This document shows, piece by piece, positions 33,791-45,053 of a stretch of DNA of 64,000 bases. Source of the DNA: Streptomyces sp. GQFP (lineage in GTDB: Bacteria; Actinomycetota; Actinomycetes; Streptomycetales; Streptomycetaceae). Where the stretch lies: NCBI RefSeq assembly GCF_021545335.1, contig NZ_CP089312.1:5518001-5582000 (forward strand). The letters are read 5' to 3'. Numbering within the stretch: the stretch's first letter is position 1; every line of letters begins with the position of its first letter. The translations under genes were made by a program, and so were the position numbers. Under the pieces are notes generated by a model that saw only the letters and a program-made list of their open reading frames with translations, made no database searches and had not been told where the DNA came from.

Positions 33791-36058
33791 ATGCCGCTGA
33801 GCGCCGGGGAATCTGGGGCCGTCGGGGCGTCCGTCGGCGGTTATGTGCTGGGCGAGCGGCTCGGCAGTGGCGGTATGGGGATCGTCTACCTGGGGAGTTC
33901 GGCCTCGGGGCGGCAAGTCGCGGTCAAGGTCGTGCACGCGCAGTACGCGCAGGACGAGGAGTTCCGTACCCGGTTCCGGCAGGAGGTCGCGGCGGCGCGG
34001 CGGGTCAGCGGGGCCTTCACCGCCTCCGTGGTGGACGCCGATCCGGACGCCGAAGTGCCCTGGATGGCGACGCTGTACGTGCCCGGGCGCACGTTGGCCG
34101 ACATCGTCAGCAAGGAAGGGCCGTTGGCCGGGCGGGAGTTGCGTACTCTCGCCCTCGGGCTCGTCGAGGCGCTGCGGGACATCCACCGGGCGGGTGTCGT
34201 GCACCGGGATCTCAAGCCGAGCAACGTCCTGATGGCCGAGGACGGGCCGCGCGTCATCGACTTCGGGATCTCGCGCGCCGTCGACAGCCAGACGCTCACC
34301 GTGACCGGCCGGCTGATCGGTACCCCGCCCTTCATGTCCCCGGAGCAGTTCGCGGCGCCCCGGGACGTCACCGCCGCCTCGGACGTGTTCTCGCTGGGCT
34401 CGCTGCTCGTGTACGCGGCCACCGGCAATCGTCCTTTCGACGGCGAGAGCCCGTACATGACGGGCTATCAGGTGATGCACGAGGCGCCCGCCCTGGACGG
34501 CGTACGCGAGCCCCTGCGGAGCATCGCCGAGCGCTGTCTGGACAAGGATCCTGGCGCCAGGCCCGAACTCGCCGAGCTGTATGGGCTGTTCAGGGCGCTG
34601 CCGGACGCGGGTGCCGCTACTCCGGGCACGGTCGCTGCTCCGGGTGTGGTCAGCCCGCCGGGTGTGGTCGGTCCGCCGGCCGGTCCAGGGCACCGGAGGG
34701 CCTCCCGGCGGTCCGGTGGTGCGACGACCGCGACCGGGGGCGGCGGTCGCGGGCGACGGGTGCGCCGCCTTGTCGTCGTCGGGGCGGCCCTGGCCGTCAC
34801 CGTGGTGTGTGCGTCGGTGTACCACCTGGTGTCGAGTTCGAGGACCACGGACGACCCGCCCGCGGCCGACGCCCTCGCCTCCCCCACCCCGGCGCTTCCC
34901 ACCGGCTGGCAGCCCTGGCAGGCGAGCCTCTTCCGACCCGTCAAGGACGAGTCCCTGATCTTCAACGCGGACAGCGTGGATTCCGGCTGTGTGTCCGGTG
35001 GATCCGCTGTGTACTGCTCGGGGACCGGCTTCACGGTCGCCCGGATCGACGCCGCCTCGGGCCACGTCGACTGGCGGTTCGGCAGCAGCCCCCAGTCCGC
35101 CGAGCGGCCCCTCGGCGTCCGGGACGGGATCGTGTACGGGGCCGACCAGCCGAACGTGACCGACGTACAGTCGACCCAGCGGCTGTTCGCCCTCGACGCG
35201 AAGACCGGGAAACCGGTCTGGACGCGGGAGATCGACGCGGGCCGTAGCGCCGCCCTGTTCGACGGCGGCGTCCTGGCGATGCCGGACGGGGCGAGGGAGT
35301 TCGTCGCCGTCGACGCCAGGACGGGCAAGGACATGTGGCGGACACCGGCGACGTCGTCGGCCGGCACCGCGTGCGACGTGCTGGTCCTGGACGGTGTGCC
35401 CTACGGCACGTGCGTCGACGCGGACGATCCCACCCAGGGCTCGAACGCCCTCCTGCGCCTCGACCCGGCCGACGGTACGGCGCGTGAACTCGCCGAACTG
35501 CCCCTGAACGCGCTGCCGCTCGGCGTGGTCGGTGGGCAGCCGTTGTTCGCGCTGCCGCGGCAGGCGGAGTGGGAGTCGAACGACGGGCGGGACGAGGCGT
35601 ACAAGGCTCTGCTGCGGGTGGACCCGACCAGCGGTGCGGTCGTCGAGATCCCGCTGGCGGGGGCCCCGCGCGGGACGGTCACCCTCGTTGACGGGGTGGT
35701 GTACTGCGTACGGCCCGACGGGACCGTCACCGCGAACGGGGTGAGCGACGGGGCTCGGCTGTGGCAGGCGGGCACGCAGGTGGAGAACCTGTCGGCGCCG
35801 GTGCGGTCGGCGACGTACGACGAGTTGTACTTCGCCAATCGGTACGGTCGGCTGCTTGCGCTGGATCGTGGGACGGGTGGGGTGCGGTGGAGTACGGACA
35901 AGCTGGATGACGCGGGGACTTCGGCGGAGGACAAGTTTCCTAGTGTGTTGCTGGTGAAGGACGTGATTGTGGCTGTGGCGGGTGACACGGCGTTCTCTGT
36001 CCGGGCGGACGGGGTCGCGGTGCGTACGTCGACGGCTCCGACGCCGGCCTCGAACTGA
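33791..36058 (+). CDS. Ser/Thr protein kinase with PQQ-type beta-propeller sensor
   Basis: 755 residues. The Hanks-type kinase (about 17-275) has the Gly-rich loop LGSGGMGIVYLG, Lys46, HRDLKPSN (Asp139), DFG (Asp156) and GTPPFMSPEQ. A Pro/Gly linker leads to one membrane helix (about 327-349). The extracellular part (about 370-755) contains repeated PQQ/WD-like blades such as AASGHVDWRFG, LFALDAKTGKPVWTREI, FVAVDARTGKDMWR and LLALDRGTGGVRWS. It probably senses an envelope ligand or state and signals inward. It stands alone, and PASTA repeats are absent. Confidence 0.9.
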   Translation: MPLSAGESGAVGASVGGYVLGERLGSGGMGIVYLGSSASGRQVAVKVVHAQYAQDEEFRTRFRQEVAAARRVSGAFTASVVDADPDAEVPWMATLYVPGRTLADIVSKEGPLAGRELRTLALGLVEALRDIHRAGVVHRDLKPSNVLMAEDGPRVIDFGISRAVDSQTLTVTGRLIGTPPFMSPEQFAAPRDVTAASDVFSLGSLLVYAATGNRPFDGESPYMTGYQVMHEAPALDGVREPLRSIAERCLDKDPGARPELAELYGLFRALPDAGAATPGTVAAPGVVSPPGVVGPPAGPGHRRASRRSGGATTATGGGGRGRRVRRLVVVGAALAVTVVCASVYHLVSSSRTTDDPPAADALASPTPALPTGWQPWQASLFRPVKDESLIFNADSVDSGCVSGGSAVYCSGTGFTVARIDAASGHVDWRFGSSPQSAERPLGVRDGIVYGADQPNVTDVQSTQRLFALDAKTGKPVWTREIDAGRSAALFDGGVLAMPDGAREFVAVDARTGKDMWRTPATSSAGTACDVLVLDGVPYGTCVDADDPTQGSNALLRLDPADGTARELAELPLNALPLGVVGGQPLFALPRQAEWESNDGRDEAYKALLRVDPTSGAVVEIPLAGAPRGTVTLVDGVVYCVRPDGTVTANGVSDGARLWQAGTQVENLSAPVRSATYDELYFANRYGRLLALDRGTGGVRWSTDKLDDAGTSAEDKFPSVLLVKDVIVAVAGDTAFSVRADGVAVRTSTAPTPASN

Positions 36059-36065
36059 CTGGCGC

Positions 36066-36350
36066 AGCCGCCTGCTCCAATGCGTTTGGCTGCGGGTCGG
36101 TGGGGGTTGATCGCGCAGTTCCCCGCGCCCCTAAAAGACCCGTCCGTCCCGATGCGTTCGGCTGCGAGGCGGTGGGGGCTGGTCGCGCAGTTCCCCGCGC
36201 CCCTAAAGGCCCGCCTGTCCTGATTCGTTTGGCTGCGGGCCCGGTGGGGGCTGGTCGCGCGGTTCCTCGCGCCCCTAAAGGCCCGTCCGTCCCAATGCGT
36301 TCGGCTGCGAGGCGGTGGGGGTTGAGCGCGCAGTTCCCCGCGCCCCTTGG
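36066..36350. repeat. Four tandem copies of the CGCGCAGTTCCCCGCGCCCCT repeat unit
   Basis: The 473-bp gap between the kinase and UvrA-like genes is filled by four ~72-bp units. Each has GGTGGGGGTTG or a variant, then CGCGCAGTTCCCCGCGCCCC and TGCGTTCGGCTGCG. Repeat cores start near 36111, 36183, 36254 and 36326; the third is the most diverged. The rest of the gap (36351-36531) is GC-rich with no gene. This is a common streptomycete intergenic repeat of unknown role. Confidence 0.85.
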
Positions 36351-36531
36351 AGGGCGCTTCGCGCCCGTCCAACCCGCCCAGCTGCGGACGGGCGGTGCCC
36401 GCCCTGGCGGTGCCCGTCGAACCCGCCTAGCTGCGGGCATGCGTGCCGCTAGGGGCGGCACGGGTGGGCGCAGCGGCACCCGTACAGCGCCGGGCTGCGC
36501 GACCCACCCCCCCCCGCCCACACCAGGCCGC

Positions 36532-38970
<2,439 letters not shown>

Positions 38971-39025
38971 CGGGTCTCCGTCTCGTCCGGTTTTCTTACA
39001 GGCTTACGGTCTCCTACAGGTGCCG

Positions 39026-39436
39026 TTAGTTCTTCGGCTTCTGCGAGATCCGTACGAGATTGCCCGACGGGTCCCGGAACGCGCAGTCGCGCGGGCCCCA
39101 CTGCTGGTCCATGGGCTCCTGGAGCACCTCGGCGCCGGAAGCCCGTACCTTCTCGAACATGGCGTCGAGGTCGTCGGTGCGGAAGACGAACATGGGCATG
39201 ACGCCCTTGGTGAGCAGTTCCTGGAGGGCGTCGCCGTCGGCCGGGGAGCGGCCCGCGTGCGGCTCGGAGAGGACGAGTTCGAGGTCGGGCTGCGCGGGGC
39301 TGCCCAGGGTGACCCAGCGGAACCCGCCGGAGGCGACGTCGTTGCGGACCTCGAAGCCGAGCGCGTCGCGGTAGAAGGCGAGCGACTCGTCGGGGTCGTT
39401 GACCGTGATGTGGCAGTACTGCAGTGCGATGTCCAT
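39026..39436 (-). CDS. VOC-family protein coupled to the AraC regulator
   Basis: 136 residues: MDIALQYCHITVNDPDESLAFYRDALGF is the first VOC module, MPMFVFRTDDLDAMFEKVRASGAEV the second, and FRDPSGNLVRI the terminal motif. It starts 10 bp after the AraC stop on the same strand. A TAGCGT box ends 7 nt before ATG 39436, so it may also have its own leaderless promoter. Substrate unknown; the arrangement suggests control by the neighbouring regulator. Confidence 0.85.
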   Translation of the reverse strand: MDIALQYCHITVNDPDESLAFYRDALGFEVRNDVASGGFRWVTLGSPAQPDLELVLSEPHAGRSPADGDALQELLTKGVMPMFVFRTDDLDAMFEKVRASGAEVLQEPMDQQWGPRDCAFRDPSGNLVRISQKPKN

Positions 39437-39446
39437 GCCGACCACG

Positions 39447-39950
39447 CTAGGCGGCGGCCGTACGGCCCGCTTCTCGAATCCTGCTCGGCATGTTTTCGGC
39501 CACCGCTTCGGGAGCGTCCGGGCCCGGTACGGGAGCGTCCGGGCCCGGTACGGGGTTCCTGCTCGGCCGCGTGAATACCTTGGCCACGCACGCGGGCATC
39601 GCCGTCACCGCGTCGTGCGCCCGGCCGCGATACGCGCTCGGCGTCTCCCCCACGATCTCGGTGAACCGCGAGCTGAACGAACCCAGCGAGGTACAGCCGA
39701 CGGTCATGCACGCGTCGGTCACACTCATCCCGCCGCGCAGCAGCGTCATCGCCCGCTCGATCCGCCGGGTCATGAGATAGCTGTACGGCGTCTCGCCATA
39801 GGCGGCCCGGAACCGCCGCGAGAAGTGCGCCGGCGACATCAGCGCGTGTTTGGCCATCGTCGGCACGTCCAGCGGACGCGCGTACTCCCGGTCGATCAGA
39901 TCCCGTGCCCGACGCAGATGCGCGAGGTTGGCGAGTTCCTGCGGGTCCAT
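39447..39950 (-). CDS. AraC-family regulator (DNA-binding domain only)
   Basis: 167 residues. The two AraC helix-turn-helix motifs fill the first ~115 (DVPTMAKHALMSPAHFSRRFRAAYG; VTDACMTVGCTSLGSFSSRFTEIVGETPSAYR). No sensor domain is present. The C-terminal tail is Pro-rich and includes PVPGPDAPVPGPDAP, encoded by an exact 21-nt direct repeat near 39510-39551. TACGGT 6 nt before ATG 39950 suggests a leaderless start. It is followed closely by the VOC gene. Confidence 0.88.
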   Translation of the reverse strand: MDPQELANLAHLRRARDLIDREYARPLDVPTMAKHALMSPAHFSRRFRAAYGETPYSYLMTRRIERAMTLLRGGMSVTDACMTVGCTSLGSFSSRFTEIVGETPSAYRGRAHDAVTAMPACVAKVFTRPSRNPVPGPDAPVPGPDAPEAVAENMPSRIREAGRTAAA

Positions 39951-40112
39951 GCGGCGACCGTACCACCGGGGTACGGGGTCCGGTCCTGGTCTGCGTCATG
40001 GTCTGCGTCATGGTCTGCGAGGATCGAGGGGGCGGGGCGTACTCGCCCCGGAACCCGACCGGCTGCGGCCACGGCACGGCAGCTGACCTGCGAAGACGGA
40101 GACATCGGCACC

Positions 40113-42530
40113 ATGGACGACGAACGGCCGCTCAAGGAGCTGGACGCCGGGCTGGAGGCGGCGGCGGACGTGTTCCAGGGGCTGCGGCCGAGGCTGTTCG
40201 GGATCGCCTACCGCGTCCTGGGGAGCGTGTCCGAGGCCGAGGACGTGGTGCAGGACGCGTGGGTGCGCTGGCAGGGCGCCGACCGGGGCGCGGTGCTGGA
40301 TCCCGGCGCCTTCCTGGCGAAGACGACCACCCGGCTGGCGATCAACGTGGCCCAGTCGGCACGGGTCCGCCGTGAGGCGTACGTCGGGCCGTGGCTGCCC
40401 GAGTTCGTGGACACCCGGGTGGATCCCCAGGTCGGCGCGGAGCGCGGCGAGGCGCTGGAACTGGCCGTACTGCTGGTCCTGGAGAAGCTGAATCCCGTAG
40501 AGCGGGCGGCTTACGTCCTGCGGGAGGCGTTCGACTACCCGTACGACGAGATCGCGGGCATGCTCCAGCTCGGCCAGGCCAACACCCGGCAGATCGTCAG
40601 CCGGGCCCGCAAACGGCTGGCCGCCGAGCGCCGTGCCCCCGTCGACACGGCGGAGCACCGGCGGCTGCTCGAAGCCTTCGTCGCGGCGGCCCGGGACGGT
40701 GACGTCGCCGCGCTGGAGAACGTCCTGTCCGCCGATGTCGTCGCGTACGCGGACGGCAACGGCATGCGCGGTGTGGCCCGCCTTGAGGTCCTGGGCGCCA
40801 GACGCGTGGCCATGATCACCGCCTTCGCCAAGAAGTTCTTCCCCGGTGCCGACTACGGCATCGTCGAGGCCAACGGCGGCCCCGCCCTGCTGATCGCCCA
40901 GGACGGGACGGCCGTCGCCCTGATGAGCGCCACCGTCGGACCGGACGGGATCGACGGGCTGTACTGGATCCTGGCACCGGAGAAACTGCGGGCGTACGAG
41001 CGGTCGGCGCATCGGCTCGTCGGCCCGTTGGGCGGGGACACGGGGAACATGGGGGTTCGGATGATTGACGTGATCGTGGTCGGTGGCGGGCCCACCGGCC
41101 TGATGCTGGCCGCCGAACTGCGGCTGCACGGTGTGCACGTGGTCGTGCTGGAGCGGGACACGGAACCGACCCCGGTCGTCCGCTCGCTCGGTCTGCACGT
41201 ACGCAGCATCGAAGTGATGGACCAGCGCGGACTCCTCGAACGGTTCCTCGAACACGGCAAGCGGTACCCGGTCGGCGCCGGTTTCTTCGCCGGCATCACC
41301 AAGCCCGCCCCCGACCTCGACACCGCGCATGCCTACGTACTCGGCATCCCGCAGACCCTCACCGACCGCCTCCTGGAGGAGCACGCCGTCGAACTCGGCG
41401 CCGAGATCCGGCGCGGCTGCGAGCTGGTCGGGCTGAGCCAGAGTGAGGACGCGACCGACGGGACCGGGGTCACGGCGGAACTGGCCGACGGGACGCGCCT
41501 GCGCTCCCGCTACCTCGTCGGCTGCGACGGCGGCCGCAGCACCGTGCGCAAGCTGCTCGGCGTCGGCTTTCCCGGCGAGTCCGCCCGGGTCGAGACGCTG
41601 ATCGGCGAGATGCAGGTCGACGTACCGCAGGAGACGGTGGCCAGCGTGGTGGCCGAGGTCCGCGAGACACACCGGGGCTTCGGCCTCGGGCCCCTCGGGG
41701 ACGGGGCGTACCGAGTCGTCGTACCGGCGGAGGGGGTGGCCGAGGACCGCACGGTGCCGCCGACCCTCGACGAGGTCAGGCGACAGCTGCGGGCGTACGC
41801 CGGTACCGACTTCGGCGTGCACTCCCCGCGCTGGCTCTCGCGCTTCAGCGACGCCACCCGCCAGGCCGAGCGCTACCGCGTAGGCCGGGTCCTGCTGGCC
41901 GGCGACGCGGCGCACATCCACCCGCCGGTCGGCGGGCAGGGCCTCAACCTCGGCATCCAGGACGCGTTCAACCTCGGCTGGAAACTGGCCGCCGAGGTAC
42001 GCGGATGGGCACCAGCGGACCTGCTGGACAGCTACCACGCCGAACGGCACCCGGTGGCCGCCGACGTCCTGGACAACACCCGCGCACAGATGCTGCTCCT
42101 GTCCGCCGAGCCGGGGCCGCGCTCGGTGCGCCGACTCCTGTCGGAACTGATGGACTTCGAGGACGTCAACCGCTACCTGATCGAGAAGATCACCGCGATC
42201 GGCGTCCACTACGACCTCGGCGAGGGCCACGAACTCCTCGGCCGCCGCCTGCGCGACGTACCCCTGAAGCAGGGACGCCTGTACGAGCGGACACGCACCG
42301 GCCGAGGCCTCCTCCTGGACCGGACGGGCGGCCTCTCGACGGCGGGCTGGACGGACCGGGTCGACCACGTCGTCGACGACGACAGTGAAGGACTCGCCGA
42401 ACTGGCCGTGCCCGCAGTGCTGTTGCGGCCGGACGGGTACGTGGCGTGGGCCGGTGCGGACCAGGGGGAGCTGGTCGGCGCGCTGGCGAAGTGGTTCGGC
42501 GCGACGGATGTCCCTGCCCCGGCCGGCTGA
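40113..42530 (+). CDS. In-frame fusion: ECF41-type sigma factor (SigJ-like) plus rifampicin monooxygenase-like FAD enzyme
   Basis: One uninterrupted 805-codon frame. Residues 1-~175 are ECF sigma regions 2 and 4 (FGIAYRVLGSVSEAEDVVQDAWVRW; YDEIAGMLQLGQANTRQIVSRARKRL). A SnoaL-like domain follows (~185-300, ending YWILAPEKLRAYE), as in ECF41. After a short linker comes MIDVIVVGGGPTGLMLAAEL (from codon 317, ATG 41061), a Rox-type class A flavin monooxygenase with SRYLVGCDGGRSTVRK and RVLLAGDAAHIHPPVGGQGL. No stop codon separates the halves. Internal starts (ATG 41049 or 41061 behind GGGGG) could yield the enzyme alone. Rox hydroxylates and inactivates rifamycins. Confidence 0.85.
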   Translation: MDDERPLKELDAGLEAAADVFQGLRPRLFGIAYRVLGSVSEAEDVVQDAWVRWQGADRGAVLDPGAFLAKTTTRLAINVAQSARVRREAYVGPWLPEFVDTRVDPQVGAERGEALELAVLLVLEKLNPVERAAYVLREAFDYPYDEIAGMLQLGQANTRQIVSRARKRLAAERRAPVDTAEHRRLLEAFVAAARDGDVAALENVLSADVVAYADGNGMRGVARLEVLGARRVAMITAFAKKFFPGADYGIVEANGGPALLIAQDGTAVALMSATVGPDGIDGLYWILAPEKLRAYERSAHRLVGPLGGDTGNMGVRMIDVIVVGGGPTGLMLAAELRLHGVHVVVLERDTEPTPVVRSLGLHVRSIEVMDQRGLLERFLEHGKRYPVGAGFFAGITKPAPDLDTAHAYVLGIPQTLTDRLLEEHAVELGAEIRRGCELVGLSQSEDATDGTGVTAELADGTRLRSRYLVGCDGGRSTVRKLLGVGFPGESARVETLIGEMQVDVPQETVASVVAEVRETHRGFGLGPLGDGAYRVVVPAEGVAEDRTVPPTLDEVRRQLRAYAGTDFGVHSPRWLSRFSDATRQAERYRVGRVLLAGDAAHIHPPVGGQGLNLGIQDAFNLGWKLAAEVRGWAPADLLDSYHAERHPVAADVLDNTRAQMLLLSAEPGPRSVRRLLSELMDFEDVNRYLIEKITAIGVHYDLGEGHELLGRRLRDVPLKQGRLYERTRTGRGLLLDRTGGLSTAGWTDRVDHVVDDDSEGLAELAVPAVLLRPDGYVAWAGADQGELVGALAKWFGATDVPAPAG

Positions 42531-42544
42531 CACCGGATCACCAG

Positions 42545-42890
42545 CCGCATGAGCCCACCGGGGCTGCATGAGCCCGCCGGGGCTGCATGAGCCCGCCGGG
42601 GCTGCATGAGCCCACCGGGGGCTCGTGATCCCGTCAGGTCGCGTGATTCCGTCGGGGGTTCGTGATTTCGCCGGGGCTGCATGACTCCACGAGGTGCTCG
42701 TGACTTCGTCAGGTCGCGTGATTCCGCCGGGGGTTCATGATTTCGCCAGGGCCGCACGACTCCACCAGGTGCTCGTCACCCCGCCAGGTCGCATGACCCC
42801 ACCGGGGGCTCATGGCCCCGCTAGAGCCGCACGCCCCCGCCGGGGGCTCATGGCCCCGTCAGGGCCGCACGCCCCCACCCGGGGCACGGG
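42545..42890. repeat. Degenerate ~18-20 bp tandem repeat array
   Basis: Most of the 381-bp gap before the GlxA-type gene consists of about 18 imperfect units of the form GCTGCATGAGCCCGCCGGGG, drifting to GGCTCATGGCCCCG towards the right. The first three units are nearly identical. There are no unique spacers, so it is not a CRISPR. No gene is supported here. Confidence 0.8.
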
Positions 42891-42911
42891 TCCCCACGTA
42901 ACCTCTCCCTT

Positions 42912-43868
42912 GTGCCCGCACCCCGCCTGCATCGCGTCGCAGTCCTCGTGCTCGAAGGTGCGAAGCCGCTCGATGTCGGGATTCCTGCGCAGGTCTTCTC
43001 GACCCGCGCGAGCATGCCGTACGAGGTGCGGGTGTGCGGGGCGGCGCCCGGGCCGGTGACCGGCGGCGACGGTCTCGCGTACTACGTCGCCGACGGGCTT
43101 GACGCGCTCGCGTGGGCCGACATCGTCTTCGTCCCCGGCTACCGGTTCCCGGACCGCGACGATCCGCCGCAGGCCGTCGTCGACGCGCTGATCGCCGCCC
43201 ACGCGCGCGGTGCGCGGCTCGCCGCCATCTCGACGGGCGCCTTCGCGCTCGCGGCCACGGGCCTGCTCGACGGCAGGCGCGCCACGACGCACTGGCACTA
43301 CACGCGGGCCCTGATGGCCAGGCACCCGCTCGTCCAGGTCGACGAGAACGTGCTGTTCGTCGACGAGGGCAGCGTGCTCACCTCGGCCGGTGCCGCCTCC
43401 GGCATCGACCTGTGCCTGCACATCCTGCGCGGCGACCTCGGCGTCGCCGCGTCCAACCACGCGGCCCGGCGCCTGGTCGCGGCCCCCTACCGCAGCGGCG
43501 GCCAGGCCCAGTACGTACCCCGCAGCGTCCCCGAGCCGCTCGGCGAGCGGTTCGCCGACACCCGCGAGTGGGCGCTGCACCGGCTCGGCGAGCCCCTCAC
43601 CCTCGCCATACTGGCGCGGCAGGCGGGGGTCTCGCCGCGTACGTTCTCGCGGCGCTTCGTCGAGGAGACCGGCTACACGCCGATGCAGTGGGTGATGCGG
43701 GCCCGGATCGACCTGGCCCGCGAACTGCTGGAGCGCTCGGAGCGCGGCGTGGAACAGATCGCCGCCGACATCGGGCTCGGCACCGGCGCGAACCTGCGTC
43801 TGCACTTCCAGCGCATCCTCGGCACGACGCCGAGCGAGTACCGGCGCACGTTCACCCGAGGCGAGTGA
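42912..43868 (+). CDS. GlxA/FtrA-type AraC regulator with DJ-1/PfpI domain
   Basis: 318 residues. The N-terminal DJ-1/PfpI-like domain (about 8-190; VAVLVLEGAKPLDVGIPAQVF, ISTGAFALAATGLLDGRRATTHW) has Thr-Gly-Ala where an active Cys would sit, so it is a ligand sensor rather than an amidotransferase. The C-terminal AraC double helix-turn-helix (about 215-318) reads LTLAILARQAGVSPRTFSRRF and GVEQIAADIGLGT, then TTPSEYRRTF. TAACCT ends 7 nt before GTG 42912 (leaderless). It is followed by a gap-like gene that it may regulate. Confidence 0.87.
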   Translation: MPAPRLHRVAVLVLEGAKPLDVGIPAQVFSTRASMPYEVRVCGAAPGPVTGGDGLAYYVADGLDALAWADIVFVPGYRFPDRDDPPQAVVDALIAAHARGARLAAISTGAFALAATGLLDGRRATTHWHYTRALMARHPLVQVDENVLFVDEGSVLTSAGAASGIDLCLHILRGDLGVAASNHAARRLVAAPYRSGGQAQYVPRSVPEPLGERFADTREWALHRLGEPLTLAILARQAGVSPRTFSRRFVEETGYTPMQWVMRARIDLARELLERSERGVEQIAADIGLGTGANLRLHFQRILGTTPSEYRRTFTRGE

Positions 43869-43895
43869 CCTACCCAGGTACGGCAAGGCGGGCAT

Positions 43896-43928
43896 GGCGG
43901 GATCCTTTCGAACCATGGCGATCCCGCC
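43896..43928. promoter_or_regulatory. 9-bp inverted repeat upstream of the GAPDH gene
   Basis: GGCGGGATC (43896-43904) and GATCCCGCC (43920-43928) flank a 15-nt spacer containing TTCGAA. It lies 69 bp before the GAPDH start, where an operator or 5' leader hairpin is plausible. Confidence 0.4.
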
Positions 43929-43996
43929 ACTGTCAGCGGCGCCGACCGCGCGCGAGCCTGGGGGGCGAAGGGTCTGGACGGAAAGGGACACCACTC

Positions 43997-44995
43997 ATGA
44001 CTCGCATCGCCATCAACGGATTCGGCCGCATCGGACGCAATGTGCTGCGCGCCCTGCTGGAGCGCGACAGCGCCCTGGAGATCGTCGCCGTCAACGACCT
44101 CACCGAGCCCACCACCCTCGCCCGGCTGCTCGCCTTCGACAGCACGGCCGGCCGGCTCGGGCGCCCGGTGACCGTCGACGGGGACACCCTCGTCGTCGAC
44201 GGCCGCCGGATCAAGGTGCTGGCCGAGCGCGAACCGGCGCAGCTGCCGTGGGCCGAACTCGGCGTCGACATCGTCCTGGAGGCCACCGGCCGCTTCACCT
44301 CGGCCAAGGCCGCCCGCGCCCACCTCGACGCGGGCGCGCGCAAGGTGCTCGTCAGCGCGCCCTCGGACGGCGCCGACGTCACGCTCGCGTTCGGGGTCAA
44401 CTCCGACTCGTACGACCCGGCCGTGCACACGATCGTCTCGAACGCCTCCTGCACGACCAACGCGCTCGCGCCGCTGGCCAAGGTCCTCGACGACCTCGCC
44501 GGTATCGAGCACGGCTTCATGACGACGGTGCACGCCTACACGCAGGAGCAGAACCTCCAGGACGGTCCGCACCGCGACGCCCGTCGCGCCCGGGCCGCCG
44601 GCGTCAACATCGTGCCGACCACGACCGGCGCCGCCAAGGCGATCGGCCTGGTGCTGCCGAACCTCGACGGCAAGCTGTCGGGCGACTCGATCCGCGTACC
44701 GGTGCCGGTGGGCTCGATCGTCGAGCTCAACACGACCGTCGCCCGCGACGTGACCCGCGACGACGTACTGACGGCCTACCGCACGGCAGCGGAGGGCCCG
44801 TTGGCAGGCGTCCTCGAATACTCGGAGGACCCGCTGGTGTCGTCGGACATCGTGGGCAACCCCGCCTCGTCGATCTTCGACTCGGCCCTCACCCGCGTCG
44901 AGGGCCGCCACGTCAAGGTGGTCGCCTGGTACGACAACGAGTGGGGCTTCTCGAACCGCGTGATCGACACGCTCGAACTCCTCGCCACCGGCTGA
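43997..44995 (+). CDS. gap: Type I glyceraldehyde-3-phosphate dehydrogenase
   Basis: 332 residues. The NAD-binding start is MTRIAINGFGRIGRNVLRALLER, the active site SNASCTTNALAPL (Cys152) and the catalytic His in TTVHAYTQEQ. The P-loop region PTTTGAAKAIGLVLPNL and the terminus WYDNEWGFSNRV are standard. It oxidatively phosphorylates glyceraldehyde 3-phosphate in glycolysis. GGAAAGGG precedes ATG 43997. Streptomycetes have several gap copies; this one is not in the pgk-tpi operon and follows a GlxA-type regulator, so it is probably an accessory isoform. Confidence 0.93.
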   Translation: MTRIAINGFGRIGRNVLRALLERDSALEIVAVNDLTEPTTLARLLAFDSTAGRLGRPVTVDGDTLVVDGRRIKVLAEREPAQLPWAELGVDIVLEATGRFTSAKAARAHLDAGARKVLVSAPSDGADVTLAFGVNSDSYDPAVHTIVSNASCTTNALAPLAKVLDDLAGIEHGFMTTVHAYTQEQNLQDGPHRDARRARAAGVNIVPTTTGAAKAIGLVLPNLDGKLSGDSIRVPVPVGSIVELNTTVARDVTRDDVLTAYRTAAEGPLAGVLEYSEDPLVSSDIVGNPASSIFDSALTRVEGRHVKVVAWYDNEWGFSNRVIDTLELLATG

Positions 44996-45053
44996 GCTGA
45001 AACGGGACACTCGAGTGCTCTGGTCGGCCGGCCGGCCGGGCCGGCCAGGGCTG

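Noticed and set aside
39399..40112. Upstream extension of the sigma/monooxygenase frame
   Set aside because: It runs antisense through the AraC and VOC genes and contains the divergent promoter region; ATG 40113 begins the family sequence.
40008..42569. 853-codon minus-strand frame opposite the sigma/monooxygenase gene
   Set aside because: Gly/Arg/Val-rich with no domain; the plus strand encodes recognisable protein throughout.
42545..42890. Possible CRISPR array
   Set aside because: Units are contiguous and degenerate, with no unique spacers and no cas genes.
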